Below the pieces are notes generated by a model. It did no database searches. It saw nothing but the letters and a program-made list of their open reading frames with translations, and was not told the DNA's origin. The translations under genes and the position numbers were made by a program. Below are positions 1-6,880 of a stretch of 62,144 nucleotides of DNA, one piece after another (position 1 is the first letter of the stretch; every line of letters begins with the position of its first letter). This stretch comes from Anaerolineae bacterium (GTDB lineage Bacteria; Chloroflexota; Anaerolineae; JAFGEY01). Location: NCBI GenBank assembly GCA_016929775.1, contig JAFGIE010000234.1, positions 1 through 62,144 of the forward strand, read 5' to 3'.

Positions 1-13
1 AGGAGAACGATCG

Positions 14-1180
14 ATGGCGCGCGTCTCTGCTGTGTCGAGGTCGAGCGAGCGGTTCCAGTCCGTGCTAGCCAAGCACCGTGCCTTTTGGTGTCGTGCGCCA
101 GAGAAGAGCTACCTGCGGTCGGACGGCGTTTTTGCCGCCTCTGTTCCGGTGCGCCTGCCGCAGGCGGATGGGAGTGTGGTCACCCACGCTGAACGGCTGA
201 TCCCTGACATGGTCGATCCCGACCAGCTGATCGACGCGGCGATGGCGTGGGATCCGTCCGCATCGGATGCAGCGCACATCGCCGAGGAGGAGACGGTGGC
301 GTCGGTGGGAATCGGCGACCTGGTTCCGTTCAGCCAACCGTTCTTCAAGATCCCGTGGATCGAGGCTATGCTCGGGTGCCCGATCATCATGACCGAGGGG
401 CAGATTTGGGTCGGGCGCTACGAGGGCGACGTGGACGCGTTGGCGGCGCGAGGCATTCACCTGGAGGGCAACCCGTGGCTGGCGCTCTATCTGGCGTTCA
501 TGCGCGGGCTGCAGGAGCGCGCGGCGCACCGCTACCTGGTGACAGCGAACACGCTGTTGCGCGGACCGAGCGATCTGGTGGCGGGGCTACTCGGGGTCAA
601 CGAGGCGTGCGTCGGGTGGCTCGACGCGCCGGGGCGCATGGCGCGGCTGATGCGCTTGTGCACAGATGCTCACTTGGCAGTGATCGAGGCGACGCACAGT
701 GCCTTGCTGCACGAAGGTGGCGTGTACGTGAGCGGCTTTGGCGTCTGCGCGCCGAGCGCCGTCGTGCGTATGCAGGCAGACCACTCGTCGTTGCTTAGCC
801 CGTCGATCTATGAGAAACAGATACGCGCCTTCGACGAGGAAGTGGTCCGCGCGCTCCCTTCGTGCGTGTTTCATATCCACAACAACGGCTTGCACGTTGT
901 TCCCTCTCTCGTCCAGATCGAGGCGCTGGACGTGATCGAGGTCGTCGTGGACCCCTATCCGCGCGGGACCCGCAAGGGCTACGAGGTCGAGATGCTGCGG
1001 AGGATCCAGGAGTACAAGCCGCTGATCGTGGACGCCAATCTACCTGACGTCGCCGAGGGGGATTGGCTCCTGGGTCAGCTCTCCAAGAGAGGGCTGTGCT
1101 TCAACGCGCGTTATGCGCCAGAGGTGTACCGCGAGGAAGCATCCGATCTGCCTGGTGCGGCGCTGTGGGTGCTGGGCTGA
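14..1180 (+). CDS. UroD-like TIM-barrel protein, function unknown
   Basis: A 388-residue soluble protein with an AGGAG ribosome binding site at 1-5. The C-terminal third carries a pattern typical of the uroporphyrinogen decarboxylase/cobamide methyltransferase fold: a DHSSLLSP-type loop near residue 257, then a histidine-rich strand (FHIHNNG) followed by an 'IEALDVIEVV' segment where family members have a catalytic-face loop. The H-x-C...C zinc motif of the methyltransferase branch is absent here, since asparagines follow the histidines. It is therefore probably neither a genuine HemE nor a MtaA-type enzyme. It is cut off from upstream context by the window edge, and the next gene has its own promoter. 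The fold is inferred from motif resemblance only; the substrate is unknown. Confidence 0.6.
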   Translation: MARVSAVSRSSERFQSVLAKHRAFWCRAPEKSYLRSDGVFAASVPVRLPQADGSVVTHAERLIPDMVDPDQLIDAAMAWDPSASDAAHIAEEETVASVGIGDLVPFSQPFFKIPWIEAMLGCPIIMTEGQIWVGRYEGDVDALAARGIHLEGNPWLALYLAFMRGLQERAAHRYLVTANTLLRGPSDLVAGLLGVNEACVGWLDAPGRMARLMRLCTDAHLAVIEATHSALLHEGGVYVSGFGVCAPSAVVRMQADHSSLLSPSIYEKQIRAFDEEVVRALPSCVFHIHNNGLHVVPSLVQIEALDVIEVVVDPYPRGTRKGYEVEMLRRIQEYKPLIVDANLPDVAEGDWLLGQLSKRGLCFNARYAPEVYREEASDLPGAALWVLG

Positions 1181-1255
1181 GGATGCGGCGCGCGAGGCCC
1201 AGGCGCCGTCCGCACGCGGTCGTGCGTCGACGAATGGCGCCCGCACGGGCGGCGT

Positions 1256-1284
1256 TTGCCGAAAAGCGCCCTCTCTGCTAGAAT
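1256..1284 (+). promoter_or_regulatory. Sigma-70 promoter of the ferredoxin aldo/keto reductase
   Basis: TTGCCG at 1256-1261 and TAGAAT at 1279-1284 are separated by 17 bp, with a TGC just before the -10 (extended -10). The -10 half closely matches the promoter at 48750-48778, sharing a GCGCCCTCT...GCTAGAAT stretch. The gene starts about 70 bp downstream at 1355. Confidence 0.65.
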
Positions 1285-1354
1285 AGGCCCTGACCCCGCG
1301 TGCACGCGCGCGGGGTGCGTACTGGCAGAGCGACAGAAGGCGAGGGAGAAGGAA

Positions 1355-2473
1355 ATGATCTACCGACAGCTGGGGCGCACAGGCCTCAGCGTATCACAGC
1401 TGGGCTTCGGCGCGATGCGGCTGCCGATGACCGATGTCGACGGCGAGGAGCGCGTGGACCGCGAGCTGGCGATCCCGATGATCCATCGCGCGTTCGAGGC
1501 AGGCGTCAACTATATCGACACGGCTGTTGGCTACTGCAACCAGGACAGCCAGCGTGCCGTTGGGGAGGCGCTCAAGGGCTGGCGTGACAAAGTGGTCATC
1601 TCGACCAAGAACCACTACTATGGCGAGGATGAGAAGGAGTGGTGGTCGCACCTCGAGAACAGCCTCGAACGGCTCGACGTGGACTATATCGACATCTATA
1701 ACCACCACGGGATCAACTGGAAGCGATACGTGGAGGATGTCGAACCGCGCGTCGGCAAGTGGATGCGCAAGGCACACGACCAGGGGTTGATCAAGCACAT
1801 CTGCTGCTCGTTCCACGATGGCAACGAGGAGCTGATCAAGCTCGTGGATACTGGGTACGTGGAATCGATCACGCTCCAGTACAACCTGCTGTACCGCGAA
1901 CTGGAGGAAGGCATCGCACACGCCCGGGAAAAGAACACCGGCGTCGTAGTGATGGGGCCGGTTGCGGGTGGACGGCTGGGCGTGCGCTCCGAGGTCCTGG
2001 CAGACATGGTGCCGGGAGTGGACCGCGTGCCAGAGCTTGCGCTCCGTTTCGTGCTCTCCAACCCGAACGTCACAGTAGCCCTATCGGGGATGAGCACGAT
2101 GCGGCACGTGGAGGAGAACGTCGTCACCGCGTCGGATGAGGTCAGCCTGAGCGAGAGCGACGTCGAGATGATCCGGGTCCAGCTCGAGCGCCTGCACGAG
2201 ATGGCCAAGCTGTACTGCACGGGGTGCCGGTACTGCATGCCCTGTCCACAGGAGGTCAACATCCCGCGCATCTTTGAGCTGTACAACCTCGGACAGGTGT
2301 ACGGGCTGTGGGGTGTGGCCAAAGAGGGGTATGCGCGGATGCCGCAGCAGCGGCACGGCGGGCTGCAGGCGGATGCCTGCATCGAGTGCGGGGAGTGCGA
2401 AGAAAAGTGCCCGCAGAACATCCAGATCCGCGATCAGCTCAAAGCCGCACACGCTGCGCTGACCTCCGCATAG
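1355..2473 (+). CDS. Aldo/keto reductase with C-terminal ferredoxin domain
   Basis: A 372-residue NAD(P)H or ferredoxin-linked oxidoreductase. The reading frame opens at 1256, but the ATG at 1355 starts the standard family sequence (MIYRQLGRTGL) and is preceded by GGGAGAAGG. The barrel carries the catalytic Asp55/Tyr60 pair and a Lys in an 'ISTK' strand. Two [4Fe-4S] motifs follow near the C-terminus: C-x2-C-x2-C-x3-CP (CTGCRYCMPCP) and a second in CIECGECEEKCP. This barrel-plus-ferredoxin layout is common in anaerobes and suggests electron exchange with ferredoxin, though the carbonyl substrate is unknown. It is bracketed by its own promoter (1256) and an intrinsic terminator (2504-2536), so it is probably a single-gene transcript. 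Confidence 0.9.
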   Translation: MIYRQLGRTGLSVSQLGFGAMRLPMTDVDGEERVDRELAIPMIHRAFEAGVNYIDTAVGYCNQDSQRAVGEALKGWRDKVVISTKNHYYGEDEKEWWSHLENSLERLDVDYIDIYNHHGINWKRYVEDVEPRVGKWMRKAHDQGLIKHICCSFHDGNEELIKLVDTGYVESITLQYNLLYRELEEGIAHAREKNTGVVVMGPVAGGRLGVRSEVLADMVPGVDRVPELALRFVLSNPNVTVALSGMSTMRHVEENVVTASDEVSLSESDVEMIRVQLERLHEMAKLYCTGCRYCMPCPQEVNIPRIFELYNLGQVYGLWGVAKEGYARMPQQRHGGLQADACIECGECEEKCPQNIQIRDQLKAAHAALTSA

Positions 2474-2503
2474 GTGAGCCGGCGCGTCGCCAGGCGATGG
2501 ATC

Positions 2504-2536
2504 AGGAGCCAGAGTCGCACGTACTCTGGCTCTTTT
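2504..2536 (+). terminator. Rho-independent terminator
   Basis: A perfect 10-bp stem (GAGCCAGAGT at 2506-2515, ACTCTGGCTC at 2523-2532) encloses a 7-nt loop. It extends by a G-U and an A-U pair and is followed directly by TTTT. It lies 31 bp after the aldo/keto reductase stop and separates that gene from DUF711. Confidence 0.85.
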
Positions 2537-2602
2537 CGCAGGTCGCGACCGGCGCCGGCAGGGAGCAACCGGACACGCGACCGCCAGACTTGGAGAGATA
2601 GC

Positions 2603-3820
2603 ATGCGCATTCGATCCGTGACCATCGGGACCCCGATGGCGTATCCCATCGACAGAGAGCGAATGGACAGGTTGGCCGCATTCCAGCGCCGGGCCCGGGC
2701 GCTGTTCGCGGACGCAGGCATCGAACTGCAGACGGTACGGATCGCTGCGACGTCCTTGCCGCAGATCATCGGGGACCTGGGCCCAAGGCACGCGGCGCAG
2801 TACGCGCGCGAACTGGAGGCGCTGTGCCTGGAGGCGGGGATCGACTACTGCGCGGTGGGCACGATCCCGGCGGCAGAAGGTAGCGCTGACCTGCGCTACA
2901 TCGACGCCATCCCAGAGATCCTGTCAGAGACCACGGTCGCCTTTGCATCGGTCCAGGTTGCGCAGCGCGAAGCGGGGATCCACCTCGCGGCGATCTGGCG
3001 CGCGGCAGAGGCGATCGCGTCGGTATCGACGATCGAGCCATCCGGTTTCGGGAACCTGCGATTGGCAGTGCTTGCGAACTGCGCGGCGGGCTCGCCTTTC
3101 TTCCCCGCCTCCTATCACGAGGGGGCGCAGCCGTCGTTCGCGGTTGCCACAGAGTCTGCCGACCTGGTTGTGGACAGCTTTGCGCGGGCGACGACGGTCA
3201 CGGAGGCGTGCCGCAACCTGGTGCGGGCGGTGGAGGAGACGGGACAGCGCATCGAGGGGCTGTGCCGCGTGCTTGCCGCCGAGCACGACGTGGCCTTTGG
3301 TGGGATCGACTTTTCGCCTGCCCCGTACCCCGAGACGGCGCGCAGCATCGGGCACGCAATAGAGCAGCTGGGGATCGACGCTTTCGGCGCCAGCGGGACA
3401 CTCTTTGCCACTGCGCTGATCACGCGCGCGCTCCGCGAAGCGCGGTACACGCGGTGCGGGTTCTCGGGAGTGATGCTCCCCGTGCTGGAGGACCTGACCA
3501 TGGCGCGGCGCAGTACGGAGGCGCTGTATGGGCTGGATAGCCTGCTGCTGTACTCTGCGGTCTGTGGGACGGGCCTGGACACGGTGCCGCTGCCCGGGGA
3601 CACCAGCGTGGCAGAGTTGGCATCGATCCTGCTCGACGTTTCGACGCTCGCCGTGGTCGTCGACAAGCCGCTCACGGCGCGTCTGATGCCGATCCCGGGC
3701 AAGCGAGCGGGGGACATGACCGATTTCGACTTTCCGTACTTTGCGAACGGGCACGTGCTTGCGGTTCGGGGGCGAGGTGCGGGGACGCTGATTGCGGGCA
3801 GTGACCATGTGCGCCTGTGA
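2603..3820 (+). CDS. DUF711 (UPF0210-like) protein
   Basis: A 405-residue protein of the DUF711 family, whose biochemical role is not established. The long open frame begins at 2474, but that stretch contains the terminator hairpin. The ATG at 2603 starts the family-typical MRIRSVTIGTP and follows GGAGAG. Diagnostic family blocks are clear: FGGIDFS near residue 237, a FG-GTL block, the GFSG-MLPVLED segment, SAVCGTGLD-VPLPGD near 320-335 and a KPL-ARL-PIPGK motif close to the end. Three genes follow with short, equal gaps (about 45 bp): this one, a zinc-motif UroD-type protein and an IorA-like protein, suggesting one operon running to 6640. No promoter is obvious just upstream. Confidence 0.9.
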   Translation: MRIRSVTIGTPMAYPIDRERMDRLAAFQRRARALFADAGIELQTVRIAATSLPQIIGDLGPRHAAQYARELEALCLEAGIDYCAVGTIPAAEGSADLRYIDAIPEILSETTVAFASVQVAQREAGIHLAAIWRAAEAIASVSTIEPSGFGNLRLAVLANCAAGSPFFPASYHEGAQPSFAVATESADLVVDSFARATTVTEACRNLVRAVEETGQRIEGLCRVLAAEHDVAFGGIDFSPAPYPETARSIGHAIEQLGIDAFGASGTLFATALITRALREARYTRCGFSGVMLPVLEDLTMARRSTEALYGLDSLLLYSAVCGTGLDTVPLPGDTSVAELASILLDVSTLAVVVDKPLTARLMPIPGKRAGDMTDFDFPYFANGHVLAVRGRGAGTLIAGSDHVRL

Positions 3821-3865
3821 GCGGAACGGGACCGAATGGCAGAGGGGGAAGACGTGAGGCGAGAG

Positions 3866-4936
3866 ATGGGGTCGAAGGAACGGGTGCTCACCGCGTTTGC
3901 GCGCCAGGCGCCCGATCGCGTGCCCGTAGACTACTCGGCCAATCCGGGCATCGACGGGCGCCTCAAGGCGCACTTCCGCCTGGGCGCCGGAGATGACGAG
4001 GGACTGCGCCAGGCACTGGGCGTCGACCTGCGCTCGGTCGGTGCGCCCTACATCGGTCCCAAGCTGCACCCGGACCCGCCTGGGGCGATCGCGGACATGT
4101 GGGGGATCCATCGTCGGTGGATCGAGCACGACACAGGCGGGTACTGGGACTACTGTGACTTTCCCCTGCGCGATGCTTCTCTAGCGCAGGTCGAGGCGTG
4201 GCCCATGCCGTCTCCGGATGACTTTGACTATGCGAGCGTGGTCGAGCGCTGCAGGGCCTACGCGCCATACTGCATTGTGGCAGGGGGCGCAGGGCTGGGC
4301 GACATCATCAACAGCACGGGGATGATCCGGACCATGGGCCAAGTGCTGATCGATCTGATCACCGACGATCCGGCGTGCCTGCGCTACATCGACCGCCGGC
4401 TCGACGTGTTGTTCGAGGTTACCCGGCGGACGCTGGAGGCAGCAGACGGCGCGATCGACGTGCTAGCGCTGGGCGAGGATCTGGGGACGCAGCGAGGCCC
4501 GACGATCAGCCTGGAGCTGTTCCGGAAGCACATCCGCCCCAGGCACCAGCGGTTTGTGGACCTGGCAAAGGCGTACGGCATCCCGGTGATGATCCACTCG
4601 TGCGGGTCGAGCAGCTGGGCCTTTGACGACTTTTGCGAGATGGGGATCGATGTCGTCGACACGCTGCAGCCCGAGGCGCGAGACATGGCGCCATCCTACC
4701 TGAAGGCGCGCTTTGGCGACCGGCTCGCCTTTCACGGCTGCATCTCGACGGCGGGACCGGTGGCTTACGGGACGGTAGAGGACGTCGTGGCGGACGTACG
4801 GCAGACCTTGGCAGTGATGATGCCAGGCGGGGGGTACGCGCTAGCGCCCACACACCAGCTGCAGGACAACTCGCCAACGGAGAACGTGGTCGCGATGTAC
4901 AAAGCGGCACGGCGATACGGGATGTATCGGCCCTGA
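3866..4936 (+). CDS. UroD/MtaA-family protein with zinc-ligand motif
   Basis: A 356-residue member of the uroporphyrinogen decarboxylase superfamily. It has H-S-C near residues 244-246 and H-G-C near 291-293, matching the H-x-C-x(n)-C zinc ligand set of methylcobamide:thiol methyltransferases (MtaA, MtbA, CmuA type). HemE lacks that set, so a methyltransferase-like reaction is more likely than porphyrin decarboxylation. The ATG at 3866 gives the family N-terminus MGSKERVL and has GAGG at 3856-3859. In-frame alternatives are GTG 3854 (AGGGGG upstream) and ATG 3836. No corrinoid-binding protein or matching MtaB-type gene lies in the window, so the methyl donor is unknown. It is probably co-transcribed with DUF711 and the IorA-like gene. 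Confidence 0.8.
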   Translation: MGSKERVLTAFARQAPDRVPVDYSANPGIDGRLKAHFRLGAGDDEGLRQALGVDLRSVGAPYIGPKLHPDPPGAIADMWGIHRRWIEHDTGGYWDYCDFPLRDASLAQVEAWPMPSPDDFDYASVVERCRAYAPYCIVAGGAGLGDIINSTGMIRTMGQVLIDLITDDPACLRYIDRRLDVLFEVTRRTLEAADGAIDVLALGEDLGTQRGPTISLELFRKHIRPRHQRFVDLAKAYGIPVMIHSCGSSSWAFDDFCEMGIDVVDTLQPEARDMAPSYLKARFGDRLAFHGCISTAGPVAYGTVEDVVADVRQTLAVMMPGGGYALAPTHQLQDNSPTENVVAMYKAARRYGMYRP

Positions 4937-4981
4937 TCCTGGCGCGTTAGCGACTGAAGGAAGGCAAGGGGAGAACCTGGG

Positions 4982-6640
4982 ATGACGCAGGAGGGGGCAG
5001 AGGTGTCGGGCGCACAGGCGCTGGCGCTGGGCGCGATCGAGGCGGGCGTCGCGCTTGTCACCGGGTATCCGGGTTCGCCGGTTACACCGGTGGTCGACGA
5101 GATCGCCGCAACCACGGACGACCGGCAGGTGCAGGTCGAGTGGACGAGCAACGAGAAAGTCGCGATCGAGATCGCCTACGGCGCTTCGCTTGGCGGCGCG
5201 CGGGCGCTGCTGTGCGTCAAGAGCGTCGGCATGAACGTGGCGCTCGATCCCCTGATGGCCTTTGCCCTCTCCGGATGTCACGCCGGGCTGGTCCTTCTCG
5301 TCGGCGACGATCCAGGGGGATGGGGATCGCAGAACGAACAGGACAGCCGCGTGCTTGGCTTGGGGGCGGAGATGCCGGTGCTCGAACCGTGCACCGTTGC
5401 CGCGGCGCGGGCGGCGATGCGCGAGGGGTTCGCGCTCTCTGAACGCCTGGGGATGCCGGTGATGGTCCGCGTCACGCGTGCGCTTGTGTTGGCGCAGGAG
5501 CGCACGTCTGCGGTCGGCGGCACGGGCGTGCCAGAGCTTGGTGCGGGTCCACCGTCCTGGGTCCGGGAGTGGATGCGCTGGGTGGTCCTGCCCACGAACG
5601 TGGTGCCCTACCACCGCCGCCAGCAGGAGCGCCTGTCGCACGTCAGGCAGGGGTTCGAGGTCTCGCCGCTGAACGTCGAGCGCGGCAGCGGGCCCTGGGG
5701 CGCGATCTGCGCCGGGTATGCCTATCAGAAGGTGTGCGATCTGCTCGGCGCGGAGCCGCCAGCGGAACTGCGGGTGCTCGGCTTGGGCACGTTCCATCCG
5801 CTACCGGCCGGTCGGATCACGTCCTATCTCCAGAGGGTGAAGGCGGCGCTGGTCGTGGAGGAAACGGCGCCTCTTCTCGAGCAAGCTGTGCGCGCTGCAG
5901 CACAGTCCGCCGGCTTGGACCTGCCCATCCTGGGTCGCGACACGGGGCACGTCCCCGTGGCAGGCGAGCTGTTCGCGACGCAGATCGCGGATGCGCTGAA
6001 CCGGGCATGGCCCTCCCTCTCGCTTCAAGCTGGGGGAACAGGATCGCGCTCCATGCCGAGCCAGCGTGCGCTGTGCGAGGGCTGTCCGTACGTGCCCGTC
6101 TTTGACGCGCTGCTTGGCGCGATCGACGCTCGCGGAGGACGGGATCGCGCGATCGTGGTAGGCGATCCGGGGTGCATGGTGCGTGGACAGCTCGAGCCAT
6201 ATCGTCTGCTCGACGTCAAGAACAGCCTCGGGTCAAGCATTGGGACTGCCGCCGGGATCGCGCTTGCCCAGCAGATCAGGGGATGCAGCGAGCAGCGGCG
6301 CGTGATCGCGTTGGCAGGCGACTCGGGCTTCCTCCATACCGGTTTGAACGGGCTGATGGATGCGGCACGGCTTGACCTGCCGATGCTGGTCGTGATCCTG
6401 GACAACGGCACGACCGCCCTGTCGGGGGGGCAACCCCATCCCGGCACGGCGCGTAGCGCGCGGGGTGCGCCGCGTCGTGCGGTGGACCTGGCAGAGGTGG
6501 CGCGCGCGGTGGGGGCGGAGCGCGTAGCCGTGGTCAACCTAGACCGGGGAGAGGAGGCAGGGCGGGCGCTGGCGCGAGGCCTCGATAGCGTGGGGCTGAC
6601 GGTTGTCGTGGCACGCGGGCGCTGCCCGCAGTGGAGCTGA
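4982..6640 (+). CDS. IorA-like thiamine pyrophosphate 2-oxoacid oxidoreductase subunit, no ferredoxin domain
   Basis: A 552-residue protein resembling the alpha subunit of indolepyruvate:ferredoxin oxidoreductase, which decarboxylates aryl-pyruvates to acyl-CoA. The N-terminal pyrimidine-binding domain shows GYPGSPVTP near residue 29 and the 'EWTSNEKVA' helix. The C-terminal TPP domain has GDPGC, LAGDSGF and VVILDNGTTALSGGQ segments, typical of IorA. Two features depart from the family: the usual C-terminal pair of [4Fe-4S] motifs is missing (the protein ends after the TPP domain), and no IorB (gamma) gene is adjacent. It may act with a separate ferredoxin or have lost its original reaction. 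RBS GGGGAG precedes ATG 4982. It is last in the DUF711 cluster. Confidence 0.8.
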   Translation: MTQEGAEVSGAQALALGAIEAGVALVTGYPGSPVTPVVDEIAATTDDRQVQVEWTSNEKVAIEIAYGASLGGARALLCVKSVGMNVALDPLMAFALSGCHAGLVLLVGDDPGGWGSQNEQDSRVLGLGAEMPVLEPCTVAAARAAMREGFALSERLGMPVMVRVTRALVLAQERTSAVGGTGVPELGAGPPSWVREWMRWVVLPTNVVPYHRRQQERLSHVRQGFEVSPLNVERGSGPWGAICAGYAYQKVCDLLGAEPPAELRVLGLGTFHPLPAGRITSYLQRVKAALVVEETAPLLEQAVRAAAQSAGLDLPILGRDTGHVPVAGELFATQIADALNRAWPSLSLQAGGTGSRSMPSQRALCEGCPYVPVFDALLGAIDARGGRDRAIVVGDPGCMVRGQLEPYRLLDVKNSLGSSIGTAAGIALAQQIRGCSEQRRVIALAGDSGFLHTGLNGLMDAARLDLPMLVVILDNGTTALSGGQPHPGTARSARGAPRRAVDLAEVARAVGAERVAVVNLDRGEEAGRALARGLDSVGLTVVVARGRCPQWS

Positions 6641-6657
6641 CTCGCGTACATGTCGAT

Positions 6658-6685
6658 TTGACAATCCGCCGCAGAGGCGTATAAT
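6658..6685 (+). promoter_or_regulatory. Consensus sigma-70 promoter of the ABC-F leader
   Basis: Perfect TTGACA (6658-6663) and perfect TATAAT (6680-6685) with a 16-bp spacer. The predicted start near 6692 lies about 190 nt before the ABC-F start codon, leaving a long leader that holds a short ORF and the hairpins annotated here. Confidence 0.9.
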
Positions 6686-6715
6686 GGGATCTGTTCGTAG
6701 TGGAGGGTATGGTAG

Positions 6716-6781
6716 ATGCATTGGGACGTAGGCGCACACAACCCGACGAGCACTGGGGTAGAGGAGGGGACCACGCGTTAG
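6716..6781 (+). CDS. 21-codon leader peptide of the ABC-F attenuator
   Basis: A short ORF of 21 codons from ATG 6716 to TAG 6779-6781 (it begins MHWDVGAHNP). GGAGGG at 6702-6707 lies 8 nt upstream, an ideal ribosome binding site. Codons 5-8 overlap the first arm (6728-6737) of a long-range stem whose second arm (6781-6790) begins at the last base of its stop codon. A ribosome stalled early would mask arm 1, while one at the stop would cover arm 2. Position and geometry fit a regulatory leader peptide; no protein function is expected. A second, overlapping ATG at 6709 would give a 30-codon frame but sits too close to the GGAGGG. Confidence 0.7.
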   Translation: MHWDVGAHNPTSTGVEEGTTR

Positions 6782-6853
6782 TGCGCCTACCTGTCGGCTG
6801 ATTATGTCAATCTGAGTTGTCGATCCGCGGGCCGTGGGCGCATCCACGGCCCG
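6728..6853 (+). promoter_or_regulatory. Transcription attenuator of the ABC-F gene (competing stems)
   Basis: Three mutually exclusive pairings are visible. Stem 1:2 pairs 6728-6737 with 6781-6790 (GTAGGCGCAC/GTGCGCCTAC, 10 of 10). Stem 2:3 pairs 6781-6790 with 6834-6843 (10 pairs including two G-U). Stem 3:4 is the terminator pairing 6829-6837 with 6844-6852. Stem 2:3 takes four bases of the terminator's 5' arm plus its loop, so it acts as an antiterminator. Ribosome-mediated attenuation is known upstream of several antibiotic-resistance ABC-F genes in Firmicutes. The pairing is seen directly; the mechanism here is inferred. Confidence 0.75.
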
Positions 6854-6862
6854 TTTTCGTTT
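6827..6862 (+). terminator. Leader terminator in front of the ABC-F gene
   Basis: A perfect 9-bp stem (GGGCCGTGG 6829-6837, CCACGGCCC 6844-6852) extended by a C-G pair and a G-U pair, with a 6-nt loop and then TTTTCGTTT. It ends 18 bp before the ABC-F start codon, so transcription would stop in the leader by default. Confidence 0.85.
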
Positions 6863-6880
6863 CTGCAAGGGGAAGGTACC

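Noticed and set aside
2924..4129. A 401-codon leftward frame over DUF711 and the UroD-like gene
   Set aside because: No domain, low-complexity Arg-rich composition, opposite to two well-supported genes.
6709..6801. A 30-codon alternative leader ORF starting at ATG 6709
   Set aside because: Its start lies only 1-2 nt after GGAGGG, too close for efficient initiation; the ATG at 6716 has ideal spacing.
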